A stretch of DNA of 64,000 nt, taken from Ornithodoros turicata (lineage: Eukaryota; Arthropoda; Arachnida; Ixodida; Argasidae). The translations under genes and the position numbers were made by a program. Below, piece after piece: positions 11,003 to 21,281 of the stretch (positions within the stretch are counted from its first letter, which is position 1; every line of letters begins with the position of its first letter). The stretch covers positions 88,640,160 through 88,704,159 of the forward strand of contig NC_088202.1 in the NCBI RefSeq assembly GCF_037126465.1, read 5' to 3'. The notes beneath the pieces were generated by a model. The model was not told where the DNA came from. It searched no databases and saw only the letters and a program-made list of their open reading frames with translations.

Positions 11003-12175
11003 CAGCTACAGACACATTGCTTACTGCCATGATAACTGCAACTGTTGCACATGCGCTACATACGTCACACTGGGTGCGGGATGCTCAAGTATGATGATGT
11101 TACGGCCCCAGCAACTTTCATCGTGCAACACACGATTTTTGTCGCAAAAAGGTATTGGCAAATGTTCAACGATCCTTGTATAATGCATACAGATCTGCCA
11201 ATGTATTCTCACACTTACCTGAACACTGGTGTTTGAGATCCTTCAAAAGCGCCTAATGCATCTTGCAACTCCACTATATGTGCTGGAACAGCACTTTATT
11301 CTTTGCAGTACCTTTTGAACATGTCTATGGGACATACAGGCTCAAAAGTGACTATGTAAACAAAGTATAAACACTTGAGTTGGAGAATCCCCAACACGCC
11401 TACCATTGCGTACCACTTTCTACAGTTACCGTTCGTACTGCAGACGGAGGTGCAGGGGAACTGAACATGCAAGAAATGCTTTGTCTTTTTTACATTCATT
11501 GGCTCTGCAAAGCAATTTAGTGCATTCGGTAAAATGGCAGTGGCAGGCGGGCATGGTTGTAACACCTGACTGCAGTAGCACATGCAAGCAAAAAACAAAA
11601 ACATCATTTCATACATGTCTGTTTGAAGGGCATCACTATGCACAGAACATGTTCTGGCAAATCATTTCGCAAAACCACCAGTGATATAGCCAGGAAATTT
11701 TTAGTGGAGGCTGGGACCTCGGGGTCGACTATGTGGAAACTGGTTGGCTATGGTGGTCTTCATGCAACCGTAATTCTGAGAGCAGTGGCAGTAATTTTGA
11801 TGGATGAGCACATCTGCTAGAATTGTCAGCTCAGAATGTCTGCTCCCAATGTCTGCTCAAAAACCACCTGATGAAATACACTATTGTGGCACCATTTGTT
11901 CTTGATCGTGTCCATAGTGTTCCTGCTGTTTTTTTTTTTTTTTGTACATAGTTTCAGTTTTTTTCTCCTTCATCAAAATTGAAAACAGATACAGAATCTT
12001 TGAACATTGGGAATAACAATGTTCTGGAGTCCAAATGTAAGTGCAATTCCTTCATATGCTTGATTTTGTGAGAAGGAAGTTTTTAGACTGTTCACATGAG
12101 CCAACTTTCTGCATCAACTGAGACCAACGTCCTATGAACAACTTCAAGACAGTGCAATGTCCACATTCACACATA
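11003..12175. other. Intergenic, nothing recognised
   Basis: I see no coding signal or clearly bounded repeats. A T homopolymer lies at about 11930-11943. Confidence 0.4.
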
Positions 12176-12250
12176 CCAACTCGGTAGCTCTACCCACAAA
12201 CAGCCTCACGGCAATCTGAGGCTGAGGGTTCCAATCCAGCTGATGGTGAC
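12176..12250 (+). repeat. Possible tRNA-derived SINE head, degenerate
   Basis: A-box-like GGTAGCTCTACCC and B-box-like GGGTTCCAATCC lie about 45 bases apart, as in a tRNA or a SINE head. No convincing cloverleaf or acceptor stem is visible, so I do not call a tRNA gene. Confidence 0.3.
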
Positions 12251-12354
12251 TTTTCTTTAACTCTCATTATTCAAATCAGTCAGTTTATTTTGCCAAAGGG
12301 TAATCATTGTCTTCAAAAAAGGCCAATTGAACCTCTGTATGCAATAAGGGGATA

Positions 12355-13622
12355 CGAGGGTGGTTGCATTAGTTTCTGGCCCGAGGTAGAAAATGCGCGC
12401 GAATTTGAAAATGCGATTAAGGACGCGTGGCACCACCCTCAACCCTCTCCATGCTTTTGTCGGTTGGAGAGCAGCATTTCAAACAGCCAGGGTGCACTCT
12501 TCAGTTAAAATGGAAAAAATCGAGTACCGCGCTGTGATAAAATTCTTGACAAAAGAGGGACTTTCGCCTAAAGAAATTAAAGCGCAACTGGCTGACGTGT
12601 ACAGGGAAGCCTCCCTGTCGTACACAACGGTAAAAGTCTGGGCTAAGCAGTTTGGACTGGGGCGAGAGTCCATTGAAGATGATCCACGCGATGGTCGTCC
12701 AGTGGAGGTGGTGACACAAGAAGATTTGTCTCTTGTCGAGGAGGAAGTGCTGAGCGACAGGCGTCTGAAGGTGAAGGAAATCTCAGAAAGGCTGGGGCTT
12801 TCCAAAACAACCGTTTTTCGTATCATCGGCGATGGCCTTCACATGAAAAAGTTCAGTGCGAGATGGGTGCCATGACTTCTCTCGTCAGTTCAAAAGCAAC
12901 AGCGCGTCGTCTGTGCCAAAGAGTTTTTGGAGCTCTGTCAAGAGAACGAAGAAGAAATATTGAAGTCAATTGTCACAGGGGATGAGACTATGGTGCTCTA
13001 CTATGATCCCCTTTCGAAAAAGGAGTCGATGGAATGGCGCAAACCAGGAGAAGCACCCCCAAGAAAAGCCAAGGTCACACAATCCACAAAGATCATGGCA
13101 ACAATATTTTGGGATTGTCACGGGATCCTCCTCATCGACTTCAAAGAGAGGAACACCACAGTGAATGCGACTTATTATGCTTCACTCCTGCACCGACTGC
13201 GAGACGCCATCAAAGAAAAGAGGCGTGGCAGGTTGAGTCAAGGTGTCCGGCTGCTCCAGGACAATGCCCCTGTCCGCACAGCTTCTGTTGCCAAGGCTGC
13301 ACTGAAGGAGTAAGGCTTCGAAGAAATCCACCACCCACCCTACAGTCCAGACTTGGCACGGAGTGACTACTTCCTGTTCTCAAACTTGAAGAGGGGTCTC
13401 AGAGGACGGAGATTTCAAAATGATAGTGAGGTGCAAGAGGCAGTTTTCCAGCATTTTACGGACAAAACTTCGGACTATTTTTTCAAGGGTATAAGAATGC
13501 TGGTTGAAAGGTGTCAAAAGTGCATCGAAGTTAAAGGTGACTATGTCGAAAAGTGATACACTTGTTTCGTCTCTGTGACTATTAAAAGTTGGTCGGGCCG
13601 GAAACTTATGGAACAACCCTCG
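12355..13622 (+). mobile_element. Full-length mariner transposon
   Basis: The 1268-bp element has imperfect inverted repeats of about 30 bp, starting CGAGGGTGGTTGCAT on the left and ending in CAACCCTCG on the right, with TA on both sides (12353-12354 and 13623-13624). Its single gene at 12510-13556 codes for a mariner transposase. The element is complete in structure but the gene carries two stop codons. Confidence 0.92.
12510..13556 (+). pseudogene. Mariner transposase with two in-frame stops
   Basis: The frame spans 348 codons, the usual mariner length, with no frameshift. The N-terminal half has the two helix-turn-helix regions (VIKFLTKEGLSPKEI and VKEISERLGLSKTTVFRII). The catalytic DD34D set is present: Asp158 in TGDET, Asp251 in QDNAP and Asp286 in RSDYFLF, with 34 residues between the last two. 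A WVP motif precedes the first stop, TGA at 12873-12875, and the second is TAA at 13311-13313. The usual HDNARPH block reads QDNAPVR here, a further departure from the family. The element is recent but has lost its own transposase. Confidence 0.92.
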
Positions 13623-13850
13623 TAAGTAAAAAAATCCGAAACCGAGAATAGGGGCCTGATCCGATTGTCTGTCCCATTGACACACATGCATTTCCCATTT
13701 GTTACGCTCCTGTAGCGGGACAATAAATTGCAACACGGTCCTAAATTTTCTTTGGCAGGTACATACTGGCATGTAGATGTCATTGCAGCAAAAATAGTAA
13801 AGAGAGGATATGTCGACTTATCCCCTTATTGCATACAGAGGTTCAATTGG

Positions 13851-14600
13851 TATATTTGTGTGGAGTTTATTTTAAAAACATTTTTCAGCTACGCCAGCAG
13901 GATGCAGATAGCATGCCAGGTAGCACGGCATGAACGAATTCACATCATGCCATCAGGAGTCTCGTGGCAATGCTCCTACCGTTGATTGGCTAGAACACCA
14001 CCAACTTTCCAAAGTTTTTGGGCGGTGACCCATTCGGAGCAACTTGAGTTGATTGAGGTTGGTGGTGTTGGTCGACTCGGACCAACTCCAAAGTTGGTCA
14101 TAGTTTCGGGGAGAAAGCTGGTGTGTGTGAACGCAGCCTTGGAGTTCTTGTTGGTGTTGAGGATTTCCTGCATATCTGGTTGCCAATGGGAATCTTTGAG
14201 GCCTCCACTTAGTCATTTGTTCAGTAATGTAGCCTACATGATAGTTTCACTTTTGTTTCAGGTAAGGTAGGACGCTATACTGAGCTTACTAGTGGATGTG
14301 TCATTGGGGCAATGTGCGAAGTTTGCATAAACGAAAAAATCAAGGAAAACACCGTGATCTATGGACGAAATTGTGAAAGGAGGTTACAGAATGAAAAGCC
14401 AGCAGTAAGACACTTTCCTCTGCCTATCTTTTGTGGCACGTTCTCTCCTCCATGTTCCTCCTCCCTGTTGTGTTCCTCCTCTTGCTTTACTACTACGTGC
14501 ATGGTCCTGTGTGCCCTCTTACGTTGGGTTTGCACACGACTCGCAAAAAGGAGCGCTAGCCAATCGTGAGGGTACCATGCAGTGAACGGTGACATATAAT
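13851..14600. other. Intergenic with short inverted motifs
   Basis: No gene is recognised. At about 13993-14070 ACACCACCAAC and GTTGGTGGTGT are inverted to each other, and CCAACTCCAAAGTTGG follows. This may be a remnant of a small inverted-repeat transposon, but its borders are not clear. Confidence 0.35.
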
Positions 14601-14601
14601 T

Positions 14602-15635
14602 AGGGTCTCAGGTTTTTCGGGGAATACTTTTTGTCAAATCCCGGAGGTAAAAATTGTGTGGAAAATATCAGCATCCAATTCGGGTGTAAAATTTCTGCTA
14701 TTATATGATACAGGTAAAAATCGGGTTTATTGGGTTTGTTAATCACGAATATAAAGAGAAAACAGCTTTTAAACTAAGCAATAACACTGTCTGTGACAAA
14801 ATCAGGAGTGTGTTAACAGGTCTATGGCAATTCAAACCTGCATTGAGTGGAATGGCAATTCAAATTTGCATGGTGATCAAACCTGCTCATGGATTAAAGT
14901 ACTACTGTGCTTAACGTGACGCTGTTACAAGCCTTCACGTGAGAAGCGTTTTCGTTTCCGTTTCCGTGTCGAAGTAGGAGAAATGAGAGTCGGAATTCCG
15001 TTACGTTCGGCGATTCATCGGCAGTTCTGCTTACTGTGGCTCCTGACTCCTTCCTTCCAGAACTATCTAAGTTGCTATTAGAGTCACTAGTTGCTACTAA
15101 GGTGCTTGGCGTTGTTTCGTTCGTGGGGGGCTACAGCCATCACGAAGGGCGCGCACACGCGGAACTGCCAGGAGCCACGTGCGCCGCAGCATTTTTCCGA
15201 CGACTTCTCAACGCGTGCGTGTGACCTCAGAAAACAATTTTTTTTTAACGCGCGAGGAGACTTTACGCAGGAATCTGTCGACTACAGATATTCGCTGCGA
15301 ACGCTTGTGGTCGACGAACGTAGCAATATTGGTGCACGTCACTCGATCTGTCCGCCGCGCAGGCCGCGCGTACAAAGTCAGGGTATACCCGTGACGTTTT
15401 GACGCTGGGGAAAGTGCGCCCCATGTGTTTCACCCTCACGTCTGCGGTGTCACCTCCTTCCGACGGTGAGCCCTCCCTCTCTTCCACTAACGCAGTTGTG
15501 CGCCGTGGTTCCGCGCCGCGGGACAAAAGGACACCCGGTTCGGGCAGAAATCGGGTTTTACCCGAATCACTCAATGTGCGATTCAAGGGGTAAATTCGGG
15601 GAAGAATCGGGAAAACCCCGAAAACCTCACACCCT
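14602..15635. mobile_element. Inverted-repeat DNA element with GGTTTTTCGGGG ends
   Basis: The left end AGGGTCTCAGGTTTTTCGGGG (14602 onward) matches the reverse complement of the right end (ending ...CCCCGAAAACCTCACACCCT at 15635) with a few differences. Related GGTAAAAATCGGG and CGGGTTTTACCCG motifs recur just inside both ends. No target duplication is clear and no transposase is recognised in the roughly 1-kb interior, so the superfamily is unassigned. Confidence 0.6.
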
Positions 15636-15825
15636 GCATATCATCAGGCACAGCAGTGTCGAGTCTCTCTGCGTGACACACTCTGCTGCCGTTCGCCATG
15701 GCACACTGCCACTTGTATAAGCTTCGTATAGCTTGGGTACTTCATCTGAATTCTCTCTTGACAAAACCATTCGCTTTTGGAATGTAAAACCTCTGTAGCT
15801 CTTTTGTCAAACAACAAGAAAAAAA

Positions 15826-16209
15826 TAGGAAGGGAGTTGCCTCTCTCCGCAAGAATTGGCAAGCATAGCGAAAGATAAGGAGGTTAACCTCCTTATCTTT
15901 CGCTATGCTTGCCAGTTCTTGCCTGTTGTCCCGTTTCGTCCACGTGTTCGTGAACCTTCCTGTAGCCTAGATCACTACGTTCACATAATCCCCTCCACAC
16001 TCTAACAAAGCAGCCATTCACTCCGGCCGTAGAAGCCTGTACGGACCCTTTCTTCCCTCCGGGCTGTTGACCCACAATTCGCATGAACCTTTAAACACGT
16101 CACACATAACCCTTTAAATACCATGCCAATGATGAGGACGGTGCCCAGAAGAAGAACAGTCTCTGTTCGAAATATTGGCGGCTTCTGTCCTGAGGCAACT
16201 CCCTTCCTA
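15826..16209. repeat. Foldback repeat with a spacer-free 74-bp palindrome
   Basis: At 15849-15922 the sequence is a palindrome centred between 15885 and 15886: 36 of 37 base pairs match and there is no loop. An 18-bp sequence at 15826-15843 (TAGGAAGGGAGTTGCCTC) also recurs inverted at 16192-16209. The simplest reading is an inverted duplication in which the left arm lost about 270 bases relative to the right. The unit may come from a Penelope-like retroelement, which often shows inverted truncated copies, but I see no reverse transcriptase domain. Confidence 0.7.
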
Positions 16210-16212
16210 CAT

Positions 16213-17574
16213 CCCTACCGGTTCGCTGGATTTCTACCCAACAAGAAAAAAATGTTTCATGGTCCATTTATAACATAAAACACGATCTGATACTGATATA
16301 TATTTCGTAACACCTCTTGTGTCGAGTAGAACCGAACAAAATGTGGTTTCTGAGCCACAGTGCTCCTGTCTGCGAGAAAGTGATATTTATGAGCGATGGC
16401 AAAAGTTGTATTCACAAATTGCATTCATGAATTATGGTGGATATTGCAACATTCTGATTGCATAATTATGTTGTACTGATGACTTATTATCTCTCTTGCC
16501 CAACAGACTCAAGTCTTGCAGCTGGACTTCCTCATAAAAATTCTTCCCAACTACCATTATTTTTGGAAGCCCAATAAAGGAGAACAAGTTTTACAGCAAG
16601 TGAAGCGGGAAAGCAAGTGATCGTGGCACTATAATATCCTGGGCTATCCAGTATATTTCATTACTAGGGAGGAATTTGGTCGCTGAACATATAAAAATGC
16701 ACACAGTACTGCTTTTGTGTGCCATATGACTTGGACCATTGTTTCAAAATTAAACTGCCTATTTGCTATTTCTTGCTGTGTGTTCTGCTATGTGCCTTTT
16801 TATTCTTTCTTATATTCACACTAGTCAAGTTTTTAGTCTGAAATTGTCTTTTTTCTTTCTGAATTTTCCTGCAAAGGGCTTGCGACAGGTAATTCCACTT
16901 TATCCCAGATAAACGTAAAAGACTGTTCTTTACACTGATGTGAACCTGCATTGAAAATTTCAGAGTGAAGAGCGTAATGGAAGCCGAGAAAATGGACACA
17001 GCGAATACCGAAACAAGGGCTCTGACATAGCCCTCGCCGTCACTAGTGAGGCAGTGCACGAGAAGTCACATGCCTACGGTTGCCAATAGGGATGGATGCA
17101 ATTCTGAGCTCTGTGACGTCCGTGCTTTGCTCGGGACTGTGTTCGAGGGCTTGTATCTCGCTAACTACGATACGTAGAAGAAGAATTATTTTTTCCTCAG
17201 TATTCTAGCATGCACTAGAATGGGTCCACAATGTAATGGACCACATCTATGAAAGTGTTTCAACCCCTTTAAGTGTATGTGGAACATCCAGAACGGTAAC
17301 AAAATTGCCAATTACAGGATACAGGGTTCATGTATCAGCCCACGACATCACATGACAAAGTGTCGACTGGCATCTCTCCCACATCTCTCAAGTATGATAT
17401 ATGATGAAAAGTCAGCGAATGCTGGTGGCGAGAGTCGAGCCCACACCTGTATGATTGCCGGTCAGGTGTTCCATCATTACACTATGCCGACATTCCACTC
17501 CTGCCAGCATACATTGACATTGTACACAATATACAACACAGAATATAGAAGACATTGTCTACTGGTCATATGTT
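16213..17574. other. Intergenic, nothing recognised
   Basis: AT-rich sequence with short open frames only; no domain, tRNA or clear repeat was found. Confidence 0.4.
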
Positions 17575-17576
17575 TA

Positions 17577-17842
17577 GACGATTTCAGAAATTGCATGGGT
17601 GGCCCACCAGAGAGCGCCGTGTTGCGAAAGCCCCGCTGCACCTTGGGATTTAGTTTTCATGAGTCAGAGAGAAGAAGAGCGCAAACGGTTTCGGTTTTCT
17701 CTCTCCTTCACCTCCCGCACCTTCGAGCAACAGGCAGACGAGTATGAATGTAAACCATTTCCCACGACGCATTGCGCGATGCGCGTGACTTGGGCGACGG
17801 GGGGCCCCCGTGCGGAGCACAAGGGCAGTATCTGAAATCGCC
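17577..17842. mobile_element. 266-bp MITE, copy 1 of an identical pair
   Basis: The element starts GACGATTTCAGA and ends TATCTGAAATCGCC, short inverted repeats, and is flanked by TA (17575-17576 and 17843-17844), fitting a Tc1/mariner-type MITE. It is the same length as, and reads base for base like, the copy at 17849-18114. The 78-codon frame inside it is a chance open frame repeated in both copies. Confidence 0.8.
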
Positions 17843-17848
17843 TAAATA

Positions 17849-18114
17849 GACGATTTCAGAAATTGCATGGGTGGCCCACCAGAGAGCGCCGTGTTGCGAA
17901 AGCCCCGCTGCACCTTGGGATTTAGTTTTCATGAGTCAGAGAGAAGAAGAGCGCAAACGGTTTCGGTTTTCTCTCTCCTTCACCTCCCGCACCTTCGAGC
18001 AACAGGCAGACGAGTATGAATGTAAACCATTTCCCACGACGCATTGCGCGATGCGCGTGACTTGGGCGACGGGGGGCCCCCGTGCGGAGCACAAGGGCAG
18101 TATCTGAAATCGCC
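17849..18114. mobile_element. 266-bp MITE, copy 2 of an identical pair
   Basis: Same sequence and orientation as copy 1, offset by exactly 272 bases, with TA on each side (17847-17848 and 18115-18116). Only AA separates the inner TA of copy 1 from the inner TA of copy 2. The absence of differences implies very recent insertion or duplication. Confidence 0.8.
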
Positions 18115-18116
18115 TA

Positions 18117-18810
18117 GTACTCCAGCATGGTTTGGGACCCCTCGGAGATCGGTCTTGGGCAAACACTGAAAAAAATACATAACCAAGGTGCCACATTTGC
18201 AGCAAACAACACCGTACGTCCGCTCTGGCCCCGCTCGGTGGCACAGTCAGTAACGTGTCCGCCTCCTGACCACGGGTTCAAACCCTGCCGAGGACTGTGG
18301 CAACTTGGTGGAAGTTTCTCAGACAAGCCGTCTTCCGTGAGGGATATTAAATGTGGTGTACAGTGTGTCGAGATTTCGGTGCACGTTAAAGAACCATCAG
18401 GTGGGCAAAATGAATCCACAGGCCCGACCACTGTGGCATCTCTCATGATCACAGTTGCCTCGCGATGGAAAGCCCCGAATTATTATTATGTCCGCTCTGC
18501 TTATTTGAAATCTATATTTGGGTGTGAATCATTAGAAAACCATAGAACACAAGCTCGTTTAAAGAAACTTCTGTATGATGTTTATTACGAGTTGATTGGT
18601 ATTCCTCGAAACAAATATCTCTTAACACCTAATTTTGTTTCAGAACGACTCGACCACAAGATTGAACGTTATCACTTTCGTTCAACTAACTTAAAAACTT
18701 CTTTGTTAAAACAATAACAAAATGGAATCACCTTCCTGGAGACCTTGTACTGTCTTCTTCCAGTGTTATATTTTCAAACAGGTCGTGTACGTTTCTTTGT
18801 GAGTGACTTT
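18117..18810 (+). pseudogene. CR1/Jockey-like LINE ORF2 C-terminal fragment, split by a SINE
   Basis: Before the SINE the frame reads MVWDPSEIGLGQTLKKIHNQG, the block after the reverse transcriptase palm in CR1/Jockey-type ORF2. After the SINE it continues with SLENHRTQARLKKLLYDVYY, IPRNKYLLTP and, after one frameshift near 18712, TKWNHLPGDLVLSSSSVIF, the typical WNxLP C-terminal motif. The 5' part is missing and the fragment begins right at the second MITE. It is dead by truncation, insertion and frameshift. Confidence 0.75.
18228..18489 (+). mobile_element. tRNA-derived SINE inserted in a LINE fragment
   Basis: The head has an A-box-like TCGGTGGCACAGTCAGTAAC and a B-box GGGTTCAAACCC; the tail is (ATT)n. 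Perfect 10-bp duplications GTCCGCTCTG occur at 18218-18227 and 18490-18499. The body shares CCACTGTGGCATC and CATGATC blocks with the SINE at 6810-7145. It remains in frame with the flanking LINE codons, creating a 196-codon composite open frame. Confidence 0.87.
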
Positions 18811-19049
18811 GATGTTTTGTTTTATCGTTCAAACATGTTATGTACATTTCTTTGTGGGTGACCGATGTGTCTTCTTCTTCCTCTCTATTTCCATCGAAGG
18901 ACTGTCAACCTACCTTGTGCTGTAGTTTAAAGTGCCACTTTTGACTAAGTTACGCGTATCTTCATAATTTTACACAATTTATGCCATTGAAATCGACGTG
19001 TCGCGCCCTGTGTTGTCCCAAAATACTGTTTCTCTACGTGACGTGGAAG

Positions 19050-19302
19050 CAGTGGCGTATCTAGAGCTACCTGCGCCCATGGCAACATGGTTAACATGAT
19101 GTCCTTGGGGATGCGTTTTCGTGTGGTCCGCGCTAGGTTTCACAGTACAACCACTCTAATGGCGGTTGCTTTAGATCATTTATGAATGTGCCAGGTTGAG
19201 TGCCCGACCTGGCACATTCACACCCGACCACATAATGGCGCCCCTGTTCACCTGGCGCCCATGGCACCTGTCCACACCTGCCACACCCTAGATACGCCAC
19301 TA
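19050..19302. mobile_element. hAT-like MITE with 8-bp target duplication
   Basis: The 253-bp element begins CAGTGGCGTATCTAG and ends CTAGATACGCCACTA. The 8-bp CGTGGAAG flanks it at 19042-19049 and 19303-19310, the size expected for hAT elements. Inside, a 14-bp perfect stem (TGAATGTGCCAGGT and its complement, about 19182-19221) forms a hairpin. No coding capacity. Confidence 0.8.
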
Positions 19303-19310
19303 CGTGGAAG

Positions 19311-19690
19311 TATCAAAATTAATTTCTAGTTTGGAGAAGTGGGACGTCGTAGGGTGCAGTCTGTCATGCGACTGGAAACATTGCTTCTCGAGGGACGACT
19401 TGCGTCTCCTCTCCACGGTTGCTGGCAGTCTTCCAATGTGGGGCGGAGGGCGGAGACTAGAAGGTGCGCGCACTGTTGCTAGGAGACAGATGCATGAGCT
19501 CCAGGTGAAGTCACCTGCTCTCGGAGACTCCGAAACTACCAAGTTCTGTTTGTTTTTTTCCCGAAAATTAGTGGAAGCGCGTAATGTTCACTGAGGCCGT
19601 TCATATTTTGAGTCGTTGAGCGATGGTTTATAATGAAAATTACAAAATGCAATAAATATCCTGTTTGTCTGTAGTGGCAATTAAAAGCGT
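19311..19690 (+). repeat. Dispersed repeat, family with copy at 51130-51417
   Basis: The stretch GCATGAGCTCCAGGTGAAGT onward, through GAGACTCCGAAACTA and GTGGAAGCGCGTAATGTTC, is clearly homologous with 51200-51300, and both copies end in a TAGTGGCA..TTAAA-type terminus after an AATAAA. Protein-level resemblance is weak and gives no domain. It is best described as an unnamed interspersed repeat. Confidence 0.55.
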
Positions 19691-20339
19691 TTCTACGCAT
19701 GTTTTAGATTTCAGCAGGCAATACAGGTTATAGCATTCATTTGCAAGTTAGTATACTCAGACAAGGTTGTAACTGCCCACGTAGACATTCATCTCAGCTA
19801 GTGAACAATGTAGAGTTTTTCCTTCTGTTTTCATAAATTCAATTTATGGTGGTCTGTATGCACCACCTTTGCGCAGCAGTTTTGCATTCTTTCCTGAGTT
19901 TTAAGTGTACCATTTCCTAGATACGAGTTTCGTTGCTCAGATAAATATTTACGTCGTCTAGTCCATTATCTAATGTTGAACTTTAGCATGAAAAGAAACC
20001 CCGCAATGATTGCGCTAATCGTTTGAGGAGAGCAATGATCGGCCGCACCTCATTGCCGCTCTTCTTGAGAAGCGGAGAAATGAGGGAAAGCGTAACTTGT
20101 GGTTGGGTTCGCTCATAAATCACGGACGACGCAACGGATAAATGCTGTTCCTTTTATACTGCTGTCAAAGTAACACTATCTTCCATTCCACGGGGAGAAG
20201 TTTTCGCACTTTAGTGCCCCTTTAATATGTCTGATTCCAAATCGGCATTAATGAATACTGCGGAAGTAGGCTAACAACATGATTGGAGCGTTCTCGAAAG
20301 CTTTGAAATGTTTACAAATCATGTGGAACTGAATGTCTT
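19691..20339. other. Intergenic with a repeat end at 20180-20230
   Basis: The only shared sequence found is CACTTTAGTGCCCCTTTAA at about 20206-20224, which resembles the end of the sequence near 53140-53157. No gene is seen. Confidence 0.4.
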
Positions 20340-20890
20340 TTTAAAGGGACTATCGCATCCGGAAACGTGTGTATGCGACCGATGCGGTAGTGTTCGTCAC
20401 CGCTTCACAGTCAACATGGCCAAGTTTCTCTTCCGAGAACAGCGAGAACTTCGGTGGCTGTTCGGTGGAGTTTCTACATTTCTATGAATAGCGTTTTACA
20501 TATTTAGGGACTAGGGAGGAACGTGCGTCTTTGGCCGACTTCATGAGGAACTGTGCCAATATTTGCTCTAAAGGGACGGGGGCTTCCGTTCCAGTCGTTT
20601 TCGAAGCCCTAGTGTAATTTTATTCCTCGTGGATGACTGACCGCGGTACCGAACGTACCACGCGAAATAGTGGCATAGTTTGTTTGTTATTCGACGGAAT
20701 ACATGACAACAGTGGAGCCGGATGTTGAGAGTATGCCGGAATTCCCTCTCTGGGAAAATCAGGAAACGTCGCTCCCTAAGACCAAACCAGGACGCGACTA
20801 TGAGAGAAGGAATGCCGCCCTCTCACTCATTCGCTTAGGGAGTGATGTCACGCCGCAGGAGCCTCTGCAGCAGGGCGGATCTTGAAAATT
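20340..20890 (+). repeat. Mosaic of interspersed repeat fragments
   Basis: 20340-20425 (AAAGGGACTATCGCATCCGG ... GGCCAAGTTTCTCTTCCGA) matches, inverted, 38396-38485. 20515-20560 resembles part of the second SINE family (GGCCGACTTC..GGAACTGTGCC). 20580-20760 matches 36170-36305, with the shared GGAATTCCCTCTCT segment. None encodes a recognised protein. The piece is a mosaic of at least two unnamed repeat families. Confidence 0.55.
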
Positions 20891-21281
20891 CCTTTATTTA
20901 ATATGTAAGCACTTTTCTGACGAAAAAATTAGCCAAGTACATTATCGGTCGATGCCGCACATAGTGATATCAGCAATCGAGAGATGCGTGGTTCCAGCCG
21001 CTGTCTGGGTTTTTCGACGACTGTCATATTTGAATTGTTCATATTTTAGGTACCTTGAGGCTTGTGTTGTGTTCGTCTGTCTACTTGTTTCGGCCTCAGA
21101 ACACTTACTGTTCATTGTGGTATCGGTTTCACGGGTGGGTTTCCTGATGCGACCGTCAAACCTTGTCAGCAAAGTCCAAGCAACTATCTGAGAGCACAGC
21201 CGGTGCCCGTATTCTGGGTCATCTCCCAGACTCGGAAGGCTATTGTCGTAAGTTTCTAACCAATCACATCCAATCATACCC
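20891..21281. other. Intergenic, nothing recognised
   Basis: No coding signal or repeat structure could be identified between the repeat mosaic and the left end of the composite transposon. Confidence 0.35.

Larger units (their letters stand above)
12323..13850. repeat. 32-bp inverted repeats enclosing the mariner element
   Basis: The 32 bases at 12323-12354 (starting CCAATTGAACCTC, ending GGGGATA) recur as an exact reverse complement at 13819-13850. The left arm directly abuts the mariner insertion; the right arm lies about 200 bases beyond its right end. The outer repeats likely belong to an older palindromic element into which the mariner jumped at a TA at the inner edge of the left arm. 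Confidence 0.75.

Noticed and set aside
17599..18107. Two identical 78-codon open frames as duplicated genes
   Set aside because: They lie inside identical MITEs, carry no domain, and their identity follows from the identity of the elements.
18127..18717. 196-aa open frame as a host gene
   Set aside because: It is a LINE fragment interrupted by a SINE, with target duplications proving the insertion.
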